A DNA stretch of 64,000 nucleotides, taken from NCBI GenBank assembly GCA_050950065.1, contig JBMNGX010000002.1, forward strand, positions 1 through 64,000, in the 5' to 3' direction. Positions 28,952 to 36,590 of the stretch are shown here, piece after piece (positions within the stretch are counted from its first letter, which is position 1; each line of letters begins with the position of its first letter). Origin of the DNA: JBAYOE01 sp050950065 (GTDB taxonomy: Bacteria > Spirochaetota > Spirochaetia > Sphaerochaetales > Sphaerochaetaceae). The translations under genes were made by a program, and so were the position numbers. The notes beneath the pieces are model-generated. The model ran no database searches, was not told the DNA's origin, and worked only from the letters and a program-made list of their open reading frames with translations.

Positions 28952-29293
28952 CTAAGGGTTTAAGTCGTCCAGAGTAACCTCATCGATAGCCACTCCACCA
29001 CCAGCAGTGAATTGATCCGCTACAGCAAGATCTTCAGCCATAGTACCCATTAAATCAATCTCATCAAGGCCCTCAATAGAACCAAGAGTATCAAGAGCTT
29101 TAGTAACAGACTCTTCAATGATTTTTTGGTCGGCACTGTAACTATCTGCATAGTTTTGAAGTTCAGTATTGTGCACTGTGAGTACACTAACTTCCTCTTC
29201 CAATTCTACAATCCTATTCTCTAGTTTTCGAATTAGTAAAGCAGCCTTTATTATTCTCTGTTCCAATAGTTGGACTTTATCGAGAGTAGTCAC
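28952..29293 (-). CDS. ZapB-like coiled-coil cell-division protein (tentative)
   Basis: A 113-residue soluble protein. Residues 5-60 form a heptad-patterned coiled coil (KVQLLEQRIIKAALLIRKLE, then IVELEEEVSVL), followed by an acidic, low-complexity tail. Placement between rplT and a 6S RNA gene, the coiled coil and the small size suggest a ZapA/ZapB-type FtsZ-ring factor, but there is no single diagnostic motif. The GGAGGTGTAGG ribosome site is strong. Confidence 0.6.
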   Translation of the reverse strand: MTTLDKVQLLEQRIIKAALLIRKLENRIVELEEEVSVLTVHNTELQNYADSYSADQKIIEESVTKALDTLGSIEGLDEIDLMGTMAEDLAVADQFTAGGGVAIDEVTLDDLNP

Positions 29294-29317
29294 TCCTACA
29301 CCTCCTTAAAACATAAC

Positions 29318-29678
29318 CTAATTCAACACTGTCTTAACTTGGTCAACAAGTTTAGAAAATGCTACCTTATCCTCAATAGCCATGTTGGAAAGTGATTTTC
29401 GGTTAATTTCAATATTGGCTAATTTAAGGCCGTGCATAAATTGGGAGTAGTTGAGCCCCTCTTCTCTAACGGCAGCAGAAATTCTGCTAATATCCAAAGA
29501 GCTCTAAAATCCCTTTTTCTTTCTTCTGCGGTCACGATAAGCATATTGTCCAGCTTTTGTAACTGCATCTTTTGCGATACGGTAGTTAGTTGATCTACGT
29601 CCCCAGTATCCTTTAGCTTGATCGAGAATTTTCTCTTCTGCGATCTTTGTGTTTTGTTCCATCTACTGCTCTAGGCAT
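29318..29678 (-). pseudogene. rplT: 50S ribosomal protein L20 (bL20), indels as sequenced
   Basis: Essential 23S-binding ribosomal protein. From the ATG at 29678 it reads MPRAVDGTKHKDRRR and then breaks. Removing one G near 29634 restores RRKILDQAKGYWGRRS. Removing one A near 29515 gives RRKKRDFRALW. Removing two bases near 29495 gives WISRISAAVREEGLNYSQFMHGLK. The end is VDQVKTVLN at the TAG at 29318. The span is 361 bp; less four bases it is 119 codons, that is 118 residues, the E. coli length. Because L20 is essential, the indels are almost certainly sequencing errors. It follows rpmI by 14 bp, after GAGGAG. Confidence 0.93.
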
Positions 29679-29692
29679 AACTCATTCTCCTC

Positions 29693-29894
29693 TTAAAACT
29701 CGTAGGGAAGTAGTGTTTTGATTTTTTTTGACTTCCGCTTCACTTAGAACTCCAGCTTTACGCAAGTTTCTCTTCCGTTTAGAGCTCTTTTTAGTAAGAA
29801 TGTGTCTAAGGCCCTGTTTCTTGTATAGAACCTTGCCAGTGGCGGTTACTTTGTACCGCTTAGCAGCAGACTTTCTTGTTTTCATCTTTGGCAT
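29693..29894 (-). CDS. rpmI: 50S ribosomal protein L35 (bL35), one extra A as sequenced
   Basis: Small basic ribosomal protein opening MPKMKTRKSAAKRYK, with HILTKKSSKRKRNLRKAG. As sequenced it runs to 70 residues, ending at 29682 with an atypical tail (NQNTTSLRVLRGE). Deleting one A from the A8 run (plus-strand T8 at 29722-29729) gives VKKIKTLLPYEF and a stop at 29693. That is the canonical bL35 C-terminus, and 66 residues is a normal length. I therefore take 29693 as the true end. It lies between infC and rplT in the universal infC-rpmI-rplT order. Confidence 0.93.
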
Positions 29895-29969
29895 AATAAA
29901 ACCTCTTTTGCGCTTTCAAGGAACAAGAAATCCTTGTAGCAGCTTTTTATTTTAACCCATACAGGATTA

Positions 29970-30500
29970 TTACTTTTTTTGTTTGGCGGGTGATACTATC
30001 ATACTCATCATCCGCCCTTCCATCATTGCTTGGCGATCTAAATTGAAAGCAACCTCTTTCTCTTCCAAGATACCTAAAATAGTATCTAAGACAACTTTAC
30101 CTAAATTGGTGTGGGCTAATTCTCTTCCTCTAAATCTGACTGAAACTTTTACTTTGTTTCCCTCTTTTAGAAATTCAGCAATAGCCTTTGTTTTGAACTC
30201 CATATCGTGGCGCTCAATTTTAGGTTGCATTCTAATCTCTTTTAGCTTTACAACACTCTGATTTTTCTTTGCTTCACGGTTCCTTTTTTGTTGTTCATAA
30301 CGATACTTACCATAATCTAGAACCTTACATACTGGAGGGTTAGCGTTGGGGGAGACCTCTACTAAATCAAGGCCTGCTTCTTCAGCTATCTCTATAGCTT
30401 CATTAACACCCATCACTCCTCTTTGTTGCCCTTCAGCGTCAATAACTAGAATCTCCCGTGCACGTATTTGTCGGTTGATTCTTAAATCTTTCGTAGCCAA
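29970..30500 (-). CDS. infC: Translation initiation factor IF-3
   Basis: Prevents premature 50S joining and checks start-codon fidelity (176 residues). The N-domain shows RINRQIRAREILVIDAEG, the linker is KYRYEQQKRNREAKKNQ, and the C-domain carries KEIRMQPKIERHDMEFK. The start codon is TTG at 30500 with AAGGAG six bases upstream. An uncommon start codon is the usual basis of infC autoregulation, because IF-3 discriminates against non-AUG starts. First gene of infC-rpmI-rplT. Confidence 0.96.
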   Translation of the reverse strand: MATKDLRINRQIRAREILVIDAEGQQRGVMGVNEAIEIAEEAGLDLVEVSPNANPPVCKVLDYGKYRYEQQKRNREAKKNQSVVKLKEIRMQPKIERHDMEFKTKAIAEFLKEGNKVKVSVRFRGRELAHTNLGKVVLDTILGILEEKEVAFNLDRQAMMEGRMMSMIVSPAKQKK

Positions 30501-30577
30501 TCGTTCTCCTTGTCTCTTTCGAAACTGCTATGATGGAAATTTGCAAGGTTAAACCTTACTGTAACAAACTATAGCAT

Positions 30578-30607
30578 AAGGCCCCTAAATGCGTCAAAGG
30601 GGGCCTT
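30578..30607 (-). terminator. Hairpin terminator between infC and fba
   Basis: The 8-bp perfect stem AAGGCCCC/GGGGCCTT (30578-30585 with 30600-30607) lies 20 bp after the fba stop. The following T run is weak (TTATGC), so it may be partial or need help from Rho. Confidence 0.6.
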
Positions 30608-30626
30608 GCTAATTTAATTACTAATA

Positions 30627-31619
30627 TTAAGCTTTGTTTGCAGAACCAAGAACATTCTCATTCTTGTGCATGTACATCTCTTTTAGAGCAGACCTAGCTG
30701 GTCCTAAGTACTTGCGTGGATCAAACTCTGCAGGGTTGTCGTTCATAGTCTTTCTAATCATAGCAGTCATAGCTAATCTTCCATCACTATCGATGTTAAC
30801 TTTACATACCGCAGATTTGGCAGCTATTCTTAGTTGCTCTTCAGGAATTCCAACTGAATCTTTTAGTGCTCCACCGTTGGAGTTAATAATTTTTACATAC
30901 TCTTGAGGTACAGATGATGCTCCGTGTAAAACAATTGGGAAACCTGGAAGCTTTTTCTCAATCTCCTCTAAGATATCAAATCTTAGTGGGGGAGGAATTA
31001 AAATTCCCTCTTCATTGAGTGTACATTGTTCAGGCTTAAATTTGTTAGCACCGTGGCTAGTACCAATTGAGATAGCTAATGAGTCAACGCCAGTTCTTTC
31101 AACAAAGTCGATAACCTCTTCAGGCTCGGTGTATGTTGAATGTTCAGCTACAACGTCATCTTCAATTCCAGCTAAAACTCCAAGCTCACCTTCAACGGTT
31201 ACATCAAATTGTTTTGCATAATCAACAACTTGTTTAGTAAGGGCAACGTTTTCTTCGTAAGGAAGGTGTGAACCATCAATCATAACTGAAGAGAATCCGC
31301 TGTCGATACACTCTTTACAGGTTTGGAAAGAGTCACCGTGGTCCAAGTGTAAGGCAATTGGGATTTCGTATCCAAGTTCCTTAGCATAGGCTCCAGCACC
31401 TTTAGCCATAGCCTGTAATAAGTTTATGTTAGCATAATCGCGAGCCCCTCTCGATACTTGTAAAATAACGGGAGAACGGGTCTCAACGCAGGCTTGAATT
31501 ATTGCTTGTAGCTGCTCCATGTTGTTAAAGTTGTAAGCAGGAATAGCGTAGCCACCTTTAAAGGCTTTAGCAAACATCTCTCTGGTATTAACCAAACCAA
31601 GTTCTTTGTAGGAAACCAT
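30627..31619 (-). CDS. fba: Class II fructose-bisphosphate aldolase
   Basis: Zinc-dependent aldolase of glycolysis and gluconeogenesis that cleaves fructose 1,6-bisphosphate (330 residues). The start has YAIPAYNFNNMEQLQAI. IALHLDHGDSFQTCKE carries the zinc His pair region, VMIDGSHLPYEEN and VEGELGVLAG are class II motifs, and IVLHGASSVPQEY is the phosphate-binding loop. It forms a single-gene unit with its own downstream hairpin. Confidence 0.96.
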   Translation of the reverse strand: MVSYKELGLVNTREMFAKAFKGGYAIPAYNFNNMEQLQAIIQACVETRSPVILQVSRGARDYANINLLQAMAKGAGAYAKELGYEIPIALHLDHGDSFQTCKECIDSGFSSVMIDGSHLPYEENVALTKQVVDYAKQFDVTVEGELGVLAGIEDDVVAEHSTYTEPEEVIDFVERTGVDSLAISIGTSHGANKFKPEQCTLNEEGILIPPPLRFDILEEIEKKLPGFPIVLHGASSVPQEYVKIINSNGGALKDSVGIPEEQLRIAAKSAVCKVNIDSDGRLAMTAMIRKTMNDNPAEFDPRKYLGPARSALKEMYMHKNENVLGSANKA

Positions 31620-31722
31620 ACCGATTTCACTCCTTATAATTTAATCTTAGTTACACTTTAAATTTAGCCCTTTTAGAGTGTGTTGGTCAACCGTTGCCCT
31701 TTTTTAACACCAATTTATAACT

Positions 31723-32478
31723 TCAGCTTTTGATTAGAGTTAGCCAATTATTTTTTATTTTATTGACAAAATTATCAAACTCAATATCGACTATTTTTGC
31801 CCCTTGGCGATATATCAGTTCAACATTGTTTGGGGTGTTAACTTTCCCTCGATAAGGTTCAGGGGAGAGATAAGGACTATCTGTTTCAAACAAAAGACGA
31901 TCTGTTGGAGTATATTTTACTAACTCTCTAAGCCAATCATTTTTTTTATAGGTGATAGGGCCCGCAAATGAGATATAAAAGTTACTATCCAAAGCTTGCT
32001 TTAACAACTCTTTCTCTCCCAAATAACAGTGCATAATCCCGCTGTTATTAAAAGCATTGCTCTTTAAAACTTCGCCCATCTTTTTATCAGCATCACGAGA
32101 GTGGATAATAATTGGTTTGCCCATCTCGTCAGCTAAATCTATTTGTTGTTGAAACAAATCGACTTGTTGCTCTACTGTTCCATAATTCCAATAAAAGTCC
32201 AGGCCAATTTCTCCAATGAAATCAAAGTTGTGTTTTTTTATAAAAGAGGCAAAAGAGGCAACTTTTACATCAAGTTCAACCCCCCAAGGCCCAATTCCTG
32301 TAGCCACTTTTATATTCTTATAATCTTTAAGTAATTCGTTACGAGTGGGTAAATCATCGACACTTGTTCCAATGTCAATTCCCCCAAAAAGATTAAAATT
32401 ATCTAAGAAATTTTTAATATCGACACCCTTAGCAGCCATAGCTACTAGGTGAAAATGGGAATCAATCAAATTATTCAT
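31723..32478 (-). CDS. TatD family metal-dependent hydrolase
   Basis: A 251-residue TIM-barrel nuclease/hydrolase. The N-terminal HxH motif is IDSHFHLV; the metal ligands continue in FIGEIGLDFYWN, IIHSRDADKKM and GIMHCYLG, and the C-terminal LFETDSPYLSPEPYRGK is typical of TatD. Members have 3'-5' exonuclease or deoxyribonuclease activity and take part in DNA quality control. Slightly short, since the N-terminal strand begins directly at the metal motif. Transcribed as the peroxiredoxin gene is, with a hairpin between. Confidence 0.88.
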   Translation of the reverse strand: MNNLIDSHFHLVAMAAKGVDIKNFLDNFNLFGGIDIGTSVDDLPTRNELLKDYKNIKVATGIGPWGVELDVKVASFASFIKKHNFDFIGEIGLDFYWNYGTVEQQVDLFQQQIDLADEMGKPIIIHSRDADKKMGEVLKSNAFNNSGIMHCYLGEKELLKQALDSNFYISFAGPITYKKNDWLRELVKYTPTDRLLFETDSPYLSPEPYRGKVNTPNNVELIYRQGAKIVDIEFDNFVNKIKNNWLTLIKS

Positions 32479-32524
32479 TTAGTAAGTGTAATGATTTAGG
32501 TGCTGATTTAGCAAGGGGATAAAA

Positions 32525-32548
32525 TAGGGTCTAAAAAATTAGACCCTA
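32525..32548 (-). terminator. Hairpin after peroxiredoxin gene
   Basis: The 8-bp perfect stem TAGGGTCT/AGACCCTA (32525-32532 with 32541-32548) is followed by TTTTATCC in the minus sense, 18 bp after the peroxiredoxin stop. A probable, not very strong, terminator. Confidence 0.6.
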
Positions 32549-32566
32549 AAACATTTACTTCAAAAA

Positions 32567-33247
32567 CTATTTCTCTTTTTTGAAACACATAAACCAGTCG
32601 AGACAGTAGATATCTTTATCTTTGCTCTCCATTCTCTCTTTAGCTGTTCCACATGAACCTGGAGTTGGGACGATTGTATCATCACCTGGTCTCCAATCTG
32701 CTGGGGTTGCTACGTTGTCTTTATCTGCTTTTTGTAAAGCTAAGATAATTCTCTTAATTTCATCAAAGTTTCTTCCCATTGAAAGAGGGTAGTATAAGAT
32801 AGTTCTAATTAATCCCTTTGGATCAATAACGAATACTGCTCTAACAGCTTGAGTGTTGGATTGTCCTGGTTGAATCATTCCATAAGCTTTAGCAACGTCC
32901 ATCTTGATGTCTTCAATTAATGGAAATTGAACTTCTAAGTTTTTCATCCCTTTCCACTCTAACTCTTGGATTTTTCTTAACCAAGCAATATGAGCATAAA
33001 GTGAATCTACAGATAGACCAACTAATTCGGTGTTGAGTTCTCTGAACTCATCGTGCATTTTCGCAAAGGTCATAAACTCAGTTGTACAAACTGGTGTAAA
33101 GTCTGCAGGGTGTGAGAATAAAATTACCCATTTACCTTTGAAATCCTCTGGGAAATTCATATTCCCTTGGGTTGTAATTGCGGTAAATGATGGTGCTGGC
33201 TCACCAATTAGTGGCATTGCATAGCGTTGTTCTTGTACTTGTTCCAT
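32567..33247 (-). CDS. Peroxiredoxin (Prx6-like, long form with C-terminal cysteines)
   Basis: Thiol peroxidase that reduces H2O2 and organic peroxides (226 residues). The peroxidatic Cys54 lies in ADFTPVCTTEF, and the conserved Arg in NTQAVRAVFVIDPKG follows. The C-terminal extension adds Cys199, Cys215 and Cys221, a pattern known from archaeal Prx6-type enzymes that resolve through the tail. Electron donors are probably the divergent thioredoxin-like protein at 33411 and the thioredoxin reductase at 25426. An inverted repeat lies upstream at 33286-33308. Confidence 0.92.
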   Translation of the reverse strand: MEQVQEQRYAMPLIGEPAPSFTAITTQGNMNFPEDFKGKWVILFSHPADFTPVCTTEFMTFAKMHDEFRELNTELVGLSVDSLYAHIAWLRKIQELEWKGMKNLEVQFPLIEDIKMDVAKAYGMIQPGQSNTQAVRAVFVIDPKGLIRTILYYPLSMGRNFDEIKRIILALQKADKDNVATPADWRPGDDTIVPTPGSCGTAKERMESKDKDIYCLDWFMCFKKEK

Positions 33248-33285
33248 TTTTGACTCCTAAATATTTTGTTTGATTTACATTTATG

Positions 33286-33308
33286 ATAATAGTACCGATT
33301 ACTATTAT
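33286..33308. promoter_or_regulatory. Perfect 9-bp inverted repeat, candidate redox operator
   Basis: ATAATAGTA (33286-33294) and TACTATTAT (33300-33308) are perfect complements around a 5-nt centre, 39-61 bp upstream of the peroxiredoxin start. AT-rich symmetric sites of this size in front of peroxidase genes are typical for Fur/PerR-class repressors. It could equally be bound by the Crp/Fnr protein at 33772. Confidence 0.55.
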
Positions 33309-33334
33309 TGTCAAGCGCTAAGCTCTTTCCGCAA

Positions 33335-33347
33335 GTGACTATGTCAC
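33335..33347. promoter_or_regulatory. GTGAC-TAT-GTCAC palindrome, candidate Crp/Fnr site
   Basis: A perfect 5-bp inverted repeat with a 3-nt centre, 64 bp before the trxA-like start codon. It resembles half-sites of Crp (TGTGA and TCACA), though one base shorter in the spacer. A Crp/Fnr-family gene follows trxA. Confidence 0.4.
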
Positions 33348-33410
33348 AGACACTACCACTCTCTTTATTTATATTTTAGGTAAATTAAATAGAAAACTAG
33401 GAAGGATTTT

Positions 33411-33725
33411 ATGATCATTAATGTAACTAAAGATAATTTTGAAAAAGAGGTAATTCAATCAGATGTACCTGTTTTAGTTGACTTTTGGGCAGCTTGGTGT
33501 GCTCCATGTAGAATGCAAGGAGAAATTTTAGAAAAATTTGTTGGAACCTTAGGAAAAGATAAAGCTAAAATTGTAAAAATTGATGTTGATACAGAGCAGT
33601 CTCTTGCTTATGAGTACCAGATTATGTCAATACCAACTTTAATGGCTTTTAAAGATGGAAAGGTGATTTCAAAACAAATTGGTGTTTCTAATGATGATAA
33701 ATTACGTTCAATGTTGGGCGTTTAA
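33411..33725 (+). CDS. trxA: Thioredoxin with CAPC active site
   Basis: Small dithiol protein (104 residues). The redox site WAAWCAPCRM has Cys30 and Cys33 with an Ala-Pro dipeptide in place of the usual Gly-Pro, which should change its redox potential modestly. The cis-proline is in IMSIPTLMAF. There is no signal peptide, so it acts in the cytoplasm. It is divergent from the peroxiredoxin gene, with operator-like palindromes between, and it probably passes electrons from TrxB to that enzyme. Confidence 0.92.
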   Translation: MIINVTKDNFEKEVIQSDVPVLVDFWAAWCAPCRMQGEILEKFVGTLGKDKAKIVKIDVDTEQSLAYEYQIMSIPTLMAFKDGKVISKQIGVSNDDKLRSMLGV

Positions 33726-33744
33726 TTAAACAAATAATGTATAT

Positions 33745-33773
33745 AAAAAGTTGCCTTAAGTGGCAACTTTTTT
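33745..33773. terminator. Bidirectional rho-independent terminator
   Basis: The stem AAAAAGTTGCC/GGCAACTTTTTT (33745-33755 with 33762-33773) has A and T tracts on both sides. It terminates both trxA (plus) and the convergent Crp/Fnr gene (minus), and overlaps the end of the latter by two bases. Confidence 0.85.
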
Positions 33774-34449
33774 ATGTCAAAGCGTAAAGGGCATCTCGGT
33801 CTATCAGCTTTATTCCACCACGAGAGAGTTTTACTAAATGGTCATCTTGGAAGCGACTGAGCATCCTAGTGACAACCTCTCGAGCAGAGCCTAAATCTTT
33901 AGCTATTGCTTCGTGGGTTATATTAAAAGAATCATTGCCTGCAATGGCTGCTTGTTCTAAAAGGTGCATTGCTAATCTGCGATCAAATTTCATAAAGACA
34001 ACTTGTTCCACAACCCACATGACATCGCTAAAGCGAGAAGAGACAAGTTGATTTGTAAAATCTTGGACAAAAGCGTTTGTTTTACCAACTTCTTGGTAAG
34101 CATCGGTAGTGATTCTTAACATTGTAGTTGGTTTTTCTGCTTGCACATGAACATCAAAAGTGATGTTCCTTATTAGACAAGATGCTGAAAGGACACAGAT
34201 GTCGCGGTTAAAAAGGCGATACAAGGTGATCTCTTTGCCAGTTTCACCAATTATATAAATTCTTAGTTGCCCTGAGACAACCATCAATAATCCTGTACAC
34301 TTATTTCGATCTTCGTGGACAATTGCCCCTTTGGGGTGGGTGAAACGGAGTGTTCCGTTACTTAATATCTCTCTCTCTTTATCTGTAACCTTTTTCCAAA
34401 AAGGGAAGTTCTCTTCTAGAGCTTGGAAATCGTTAGCTTCAAGCATCAC
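33772..34449 (-). CDS. Crp/Fnr family transcriptional regulator
   Basis: A 225-residue regulator. An N-terminal cyclic-nucleotide-binding-like beta-roll (residues about 15-125) is followed by a long dimer helix and a winged helix-turn-helix (NITHEAIAKDLGSAREVVTRMLSRF). The cAMP-contact motif of Crp (GExxxxxxxRSA) is not present; the corresponding region reads NRDICVLSASCLI. Two Cys lie there but not the N-terminal Fnr cluster Cys. A redox or gas signal is plausible from the neighbouring thioredoxin and peroxiredoxin genes, but this is inference. Confidence 0.88.
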   Translation of the reverse strand: MMLEANDFQALEENFPFWKKVTDKEREILSNGTLRFTHPKGAIVHEDRNKCTGLLMVVSGQLRIYIIGETGKEITLYRLFNRDICVLSASCLIRNITFDVHVQAEKPTTMLRITTDAYQEVGKTNAFVQDFTNQLVSSRFSDVMWVVEQVVFMKFDRRLAMHLLEQAAIAGNDSFNITHEAIAKDLGSAREVVTRMLSRFQDDHLVKLSRGGIKLIDRDALYALT

Positions 34450-34504
34450 TTACTCCTTAAACTCAATAATACAATAATTTAGATTTGTGTTACAAGTAAG
34501 CTGT

Positions 34505-34705
34505 TTAGCCCAATAATTTAGTAGAAAACTTAGGCTTGGGTTTTAACTTATTTTGTTTAAGGGAGAGGACAAAATCTTTATTATCGTTAGAGACAACGGT
34601 AACGTGATCTAAATTGACTAAAAAACGATCGGAATCATCGCTGTCAAGCTCAATTTTAATAGAAGTTTGAGATCCTATTTTCACTAAAGTTACATCTGTA
34701 TCCAC
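34505..34705 (-). CDS. Hypothetical small protein
   Basis: A 66-residue, lysine-rich protein without known domain. The first 45 residues alternate like a small beta-sheet (VTLVKIGSQTSIKIELDS and FLVNLDHVTVVSNDN), and the C-terminus is KLKPKPKFSTKLL. A GAGGATAA site precedes the ATG. It follows the Crp/Fnr gene upstream by 55 bp in the same direction and could be part of that unit. I do not assign a function. Confidence 0.55.
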   Translation of the reverse strand: MDTDVTLVKIGSQTSIKIELDSDDSDRFLVNLDHVTVVSNDNKDFVLSLKQNKLKPKPKFSTKLLG

Positions 34706-34816
34706 TTTATTATCCTCTTAGAGACAAAGCTAACCAATAATTGGTAAATAGACAACTATTAAAAAATCCCTTTTTGAGGTTGACGAATTATATTTATGTC
34801 GGTAGTATATCCGAGA

Positions 34817-34900
34817 GCCGAAGTGGTGGAATAGGTAGACACAAGGGACTTAAAATCCCTTGTCCTTCGGGACGTACGAGTTCAAGTCTCGTCTTCGGCA
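34817..34900 (+). tRNA. tRNA-Leu (anticodon TAA)
   Basis: An 84-nt class II tRNA. Acceptor GCCGAAG pairs with CTTCGGC, the anticodon stem-loop GGGACTTAAAATCCC gives anticodon TAA, the long variable arm is TGTCCTTCGGGACG, and the T-arm contains GAGTTCAAGTCTC. The discriminator is A and the CCA is not encoded. An accessory island with an ATPase gene and repeat arrays starts right after it, a typical insertion point. Confidence 0.95.
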
Positions 34901-34962
34901 AATCCCATTATCTTCATAATAATCTCAATCACTGAAAAACCTGCTTTTAGTGATTTGTTAGC

Positions 34963-35028
34963 TTAAAATCATATTGAGCAGAAGTTAAATCGTATTGAGT
35001 AATTTGTAAAATATACTGAGTAAATTTT
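34963..35028 (+). repeat. Three degenerate 22-bp direct repeats downstream of DUF4143 gene
   Basis: Units at 34963-34984, 34985-35006 and 35007-35028 each read roughly TTAAATCRTATTGAGTAATTTG. They are exactly 22 nt long and head to tail. They resemble the repeats at 36482-36590 in the CGTATnGA core and in orientation, so the two arrays bracket the ATPase gene. Confidence 0.65.
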
Positions 35029-35148
35029 AGCTCTCTAATTGAGTGGATTCATTACCTATACCAAGGTTGGCATGATACAACTTCACTTGGAAGTCAGACT
35101 TCTTTTCTATTTAACGATTTTTTAGAAAATAATCCTAAATTGTAAACT

Positions 35149-36426
35149 TTAGGGTCTCAAGGTTGTAATGGGTATTACATACACCCCATCGTCTCTGAGA
35201 TATGTGGAATTAGTCATTGCTGATATAACACCCATAACTACAGGGGGCTTTCCTTTGGGATCTTCTTCAATCATTGCTTTTATACGCAACAAATTTTGAG
35301 CAGCTTTATCAAGTTCATGGGCTCCTAATTTAATTTCAAAAGCTCCCCAAGAACCATCTTCCATCTGAACAACAGCATCAATTTCATTATTATTGTAGTC
35401 TTGATAATGAAATAGTTTACCTCCATTAGCCTCAGCATAAATTTTTAAATCTCGCTCACAAAGTGCTTCAAATAAAAATCCTAATGTTTCCATATCTAAA
35501 AGTAAGGAATCTATAGAAGCATCTAAAAGTGCACACGCTAATGATGGGTCTGCAAGGTGACGCTTAACACTCTGTTTAATTCTTAAGCGGGATCTAATAT
35601 TAAAACTAAATGGCTGCTGATTGTCTGTTAGGAATAATCTATCAAAAAGGTTGAGATATTCAGCTACAGTATCAACATTGATATCTTCTGCATCAATTTC
35701 TTTAATATCGTCTTTTAAAGTTTTATTAGTGACAGTTGTGCTCTCATTTCTAGCCAATGAGCGAAGTAGTAAGGTAATTTTATTAATATCTCGGGAACGA
35801 TTATCAACTCTTCTTATATCATTTTCAATCACTACATCAATATATTGTTTCGGCAATAATTTTGCCATTTCAAAAGGCATTCCTACACTTTCAGGCCAAC
35901 CACCTTGGATTATTAATTCAACAATTTTTTTGAGAGAAACTTCACCAGTCAGCTTTTGTTCTAATTCTCCTTTAAACAATCCTTTTAAAGAAACTACACC
36001 TGAAGATTCCCCCATCTCAAATAAAGACATAGGTCTCATTCTTAACTTTGCTATTCGCCCAGCACCACTATGATAAACACCTTTATAATTAGGAGTTGAT
36101 GAACCTGTTAAAATAAAATGTCCTTTACCAGCTCGCTGATCAACAACATGGCGAACAGCGTCCCAGATGAGTGGAACTTCCTGCCATTCATCAATTAATC
36201 GGGGGGTATCTCCTTCTAAGATTGTTACAGGGTCTACCATTGCTAAAGTTCGGTTACTAAAGTTTGCACTAGGAGATCCAACATAAAAGCTACTTTTACT
36301 ATGGTGTAAAGAGGTCATTGTTTTTCCACACCATTTGGGACCTTCAATACAAATTGCTCCAAAAGCGTTAAGAAAGTTTTCAATTTTTTTATCTATTAAA
36401 CGAGGAATATATTTTTGCTTTGCCAT
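35149..36426 (-). CDS. AAA_14/DUF4143 ATP-binding protein
   Basis: A 425-residue ATPase of the AAA_14 plus DUF4143 class, common in accessory regions and often many-copy. Walker A is GPKWCGKT near residue 27, Walker B is in RLIDEWQEVPLIWDAVRH, and the sensor is GHFILTGSST. The C-terminal DUF4143 half has a PD-(D/E)XK-like pattern (NNEIDAVVQMEDGSWGAFEIKLG), suggesting possible nuclease activity. I place the start at the ATG at 36426 (KQKYIPRLID); a frame from 36477 adds 17 unconserved residues. It sits alone between repeat arrays next to tRNA-Leu, which points to acquisition by transfer. Cellular role unknown. Confidence 0.85.
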   Translation of the reverse strand: MAKQKYIPRLIDKKIENFLNAFGAICIEGPKWCGKTMTSLHHSKSSFYVGSPSANFSNRTLAMVDPVTILEGDTPRLIDEWQEVPLIWDAVRHVVDQRAGKGHFILTGSSTPNYKGVYHSGAGRIAKLRMRPMSLFEMGESSGVVSLKGLFKGELEQKLTGEVSLKKIVELIIQGGWPESVGMPFEMAKLLPKQYIDVVIENDIRRVDNRSRDINKITLLLRSLARNESTTVTNKTLKDDIKEIDAEDINVDTVAEYLNLFDRLFLTDNQQPFSFNIRSRLRIKQSVKRHLADPSLACALLDASIDSLLLDMETLGFLFEALCERDLKIYAEANGGKLFHYQDYNNNEIDAVVQMEDGSWGAFEIKLGAHELDKAAQNLLRIKAMIEEDPKGKPPVVMGVISAMTNSTYLRDDGVYVIPITTLRP

Positions 36427-36481
36427 CTTAAAATCTCTTCTTTCATCTAAATTAGCATGATAAAATAAAATTTGCAACTTT

Positions 36482-36590
36482 AACCCGTATAATTAGGTGG
36501 TATCAACCCGTATGATTAGGTGGTACTAACCCGTATGATTAGGTGGTACCAACCTGTATGATTAGTTCGTTTCAGGCCGTATGATTATGC
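36482..36590 (+). repeat. Five 23-bp direct repeats upstream of DUF4143 gene
   Basis: Tandem units at 36482, 36505, 36528, 36551 and 36574 (last partial), consensus AACCCGTATGATTAGGTGGTAC plus one variable base. The copies decay toward higher coordinates. They fill the likely promoter region of the ATPase gene (start at 36426). Iteron-like; no spacers, so not CRISPR. Confidence 0.85.

Noticed and set aside
30634..30906. Plus-strand ORFs opposite fba, infC and several other genes
   Set aside because: They are shadows of the real minus-strand genes, without ribosome sites or known domains.
36482..36590. CRISPR array
   Set aside because: Repeats are tandem without spacers and decay along the array; no cas genes nearby.
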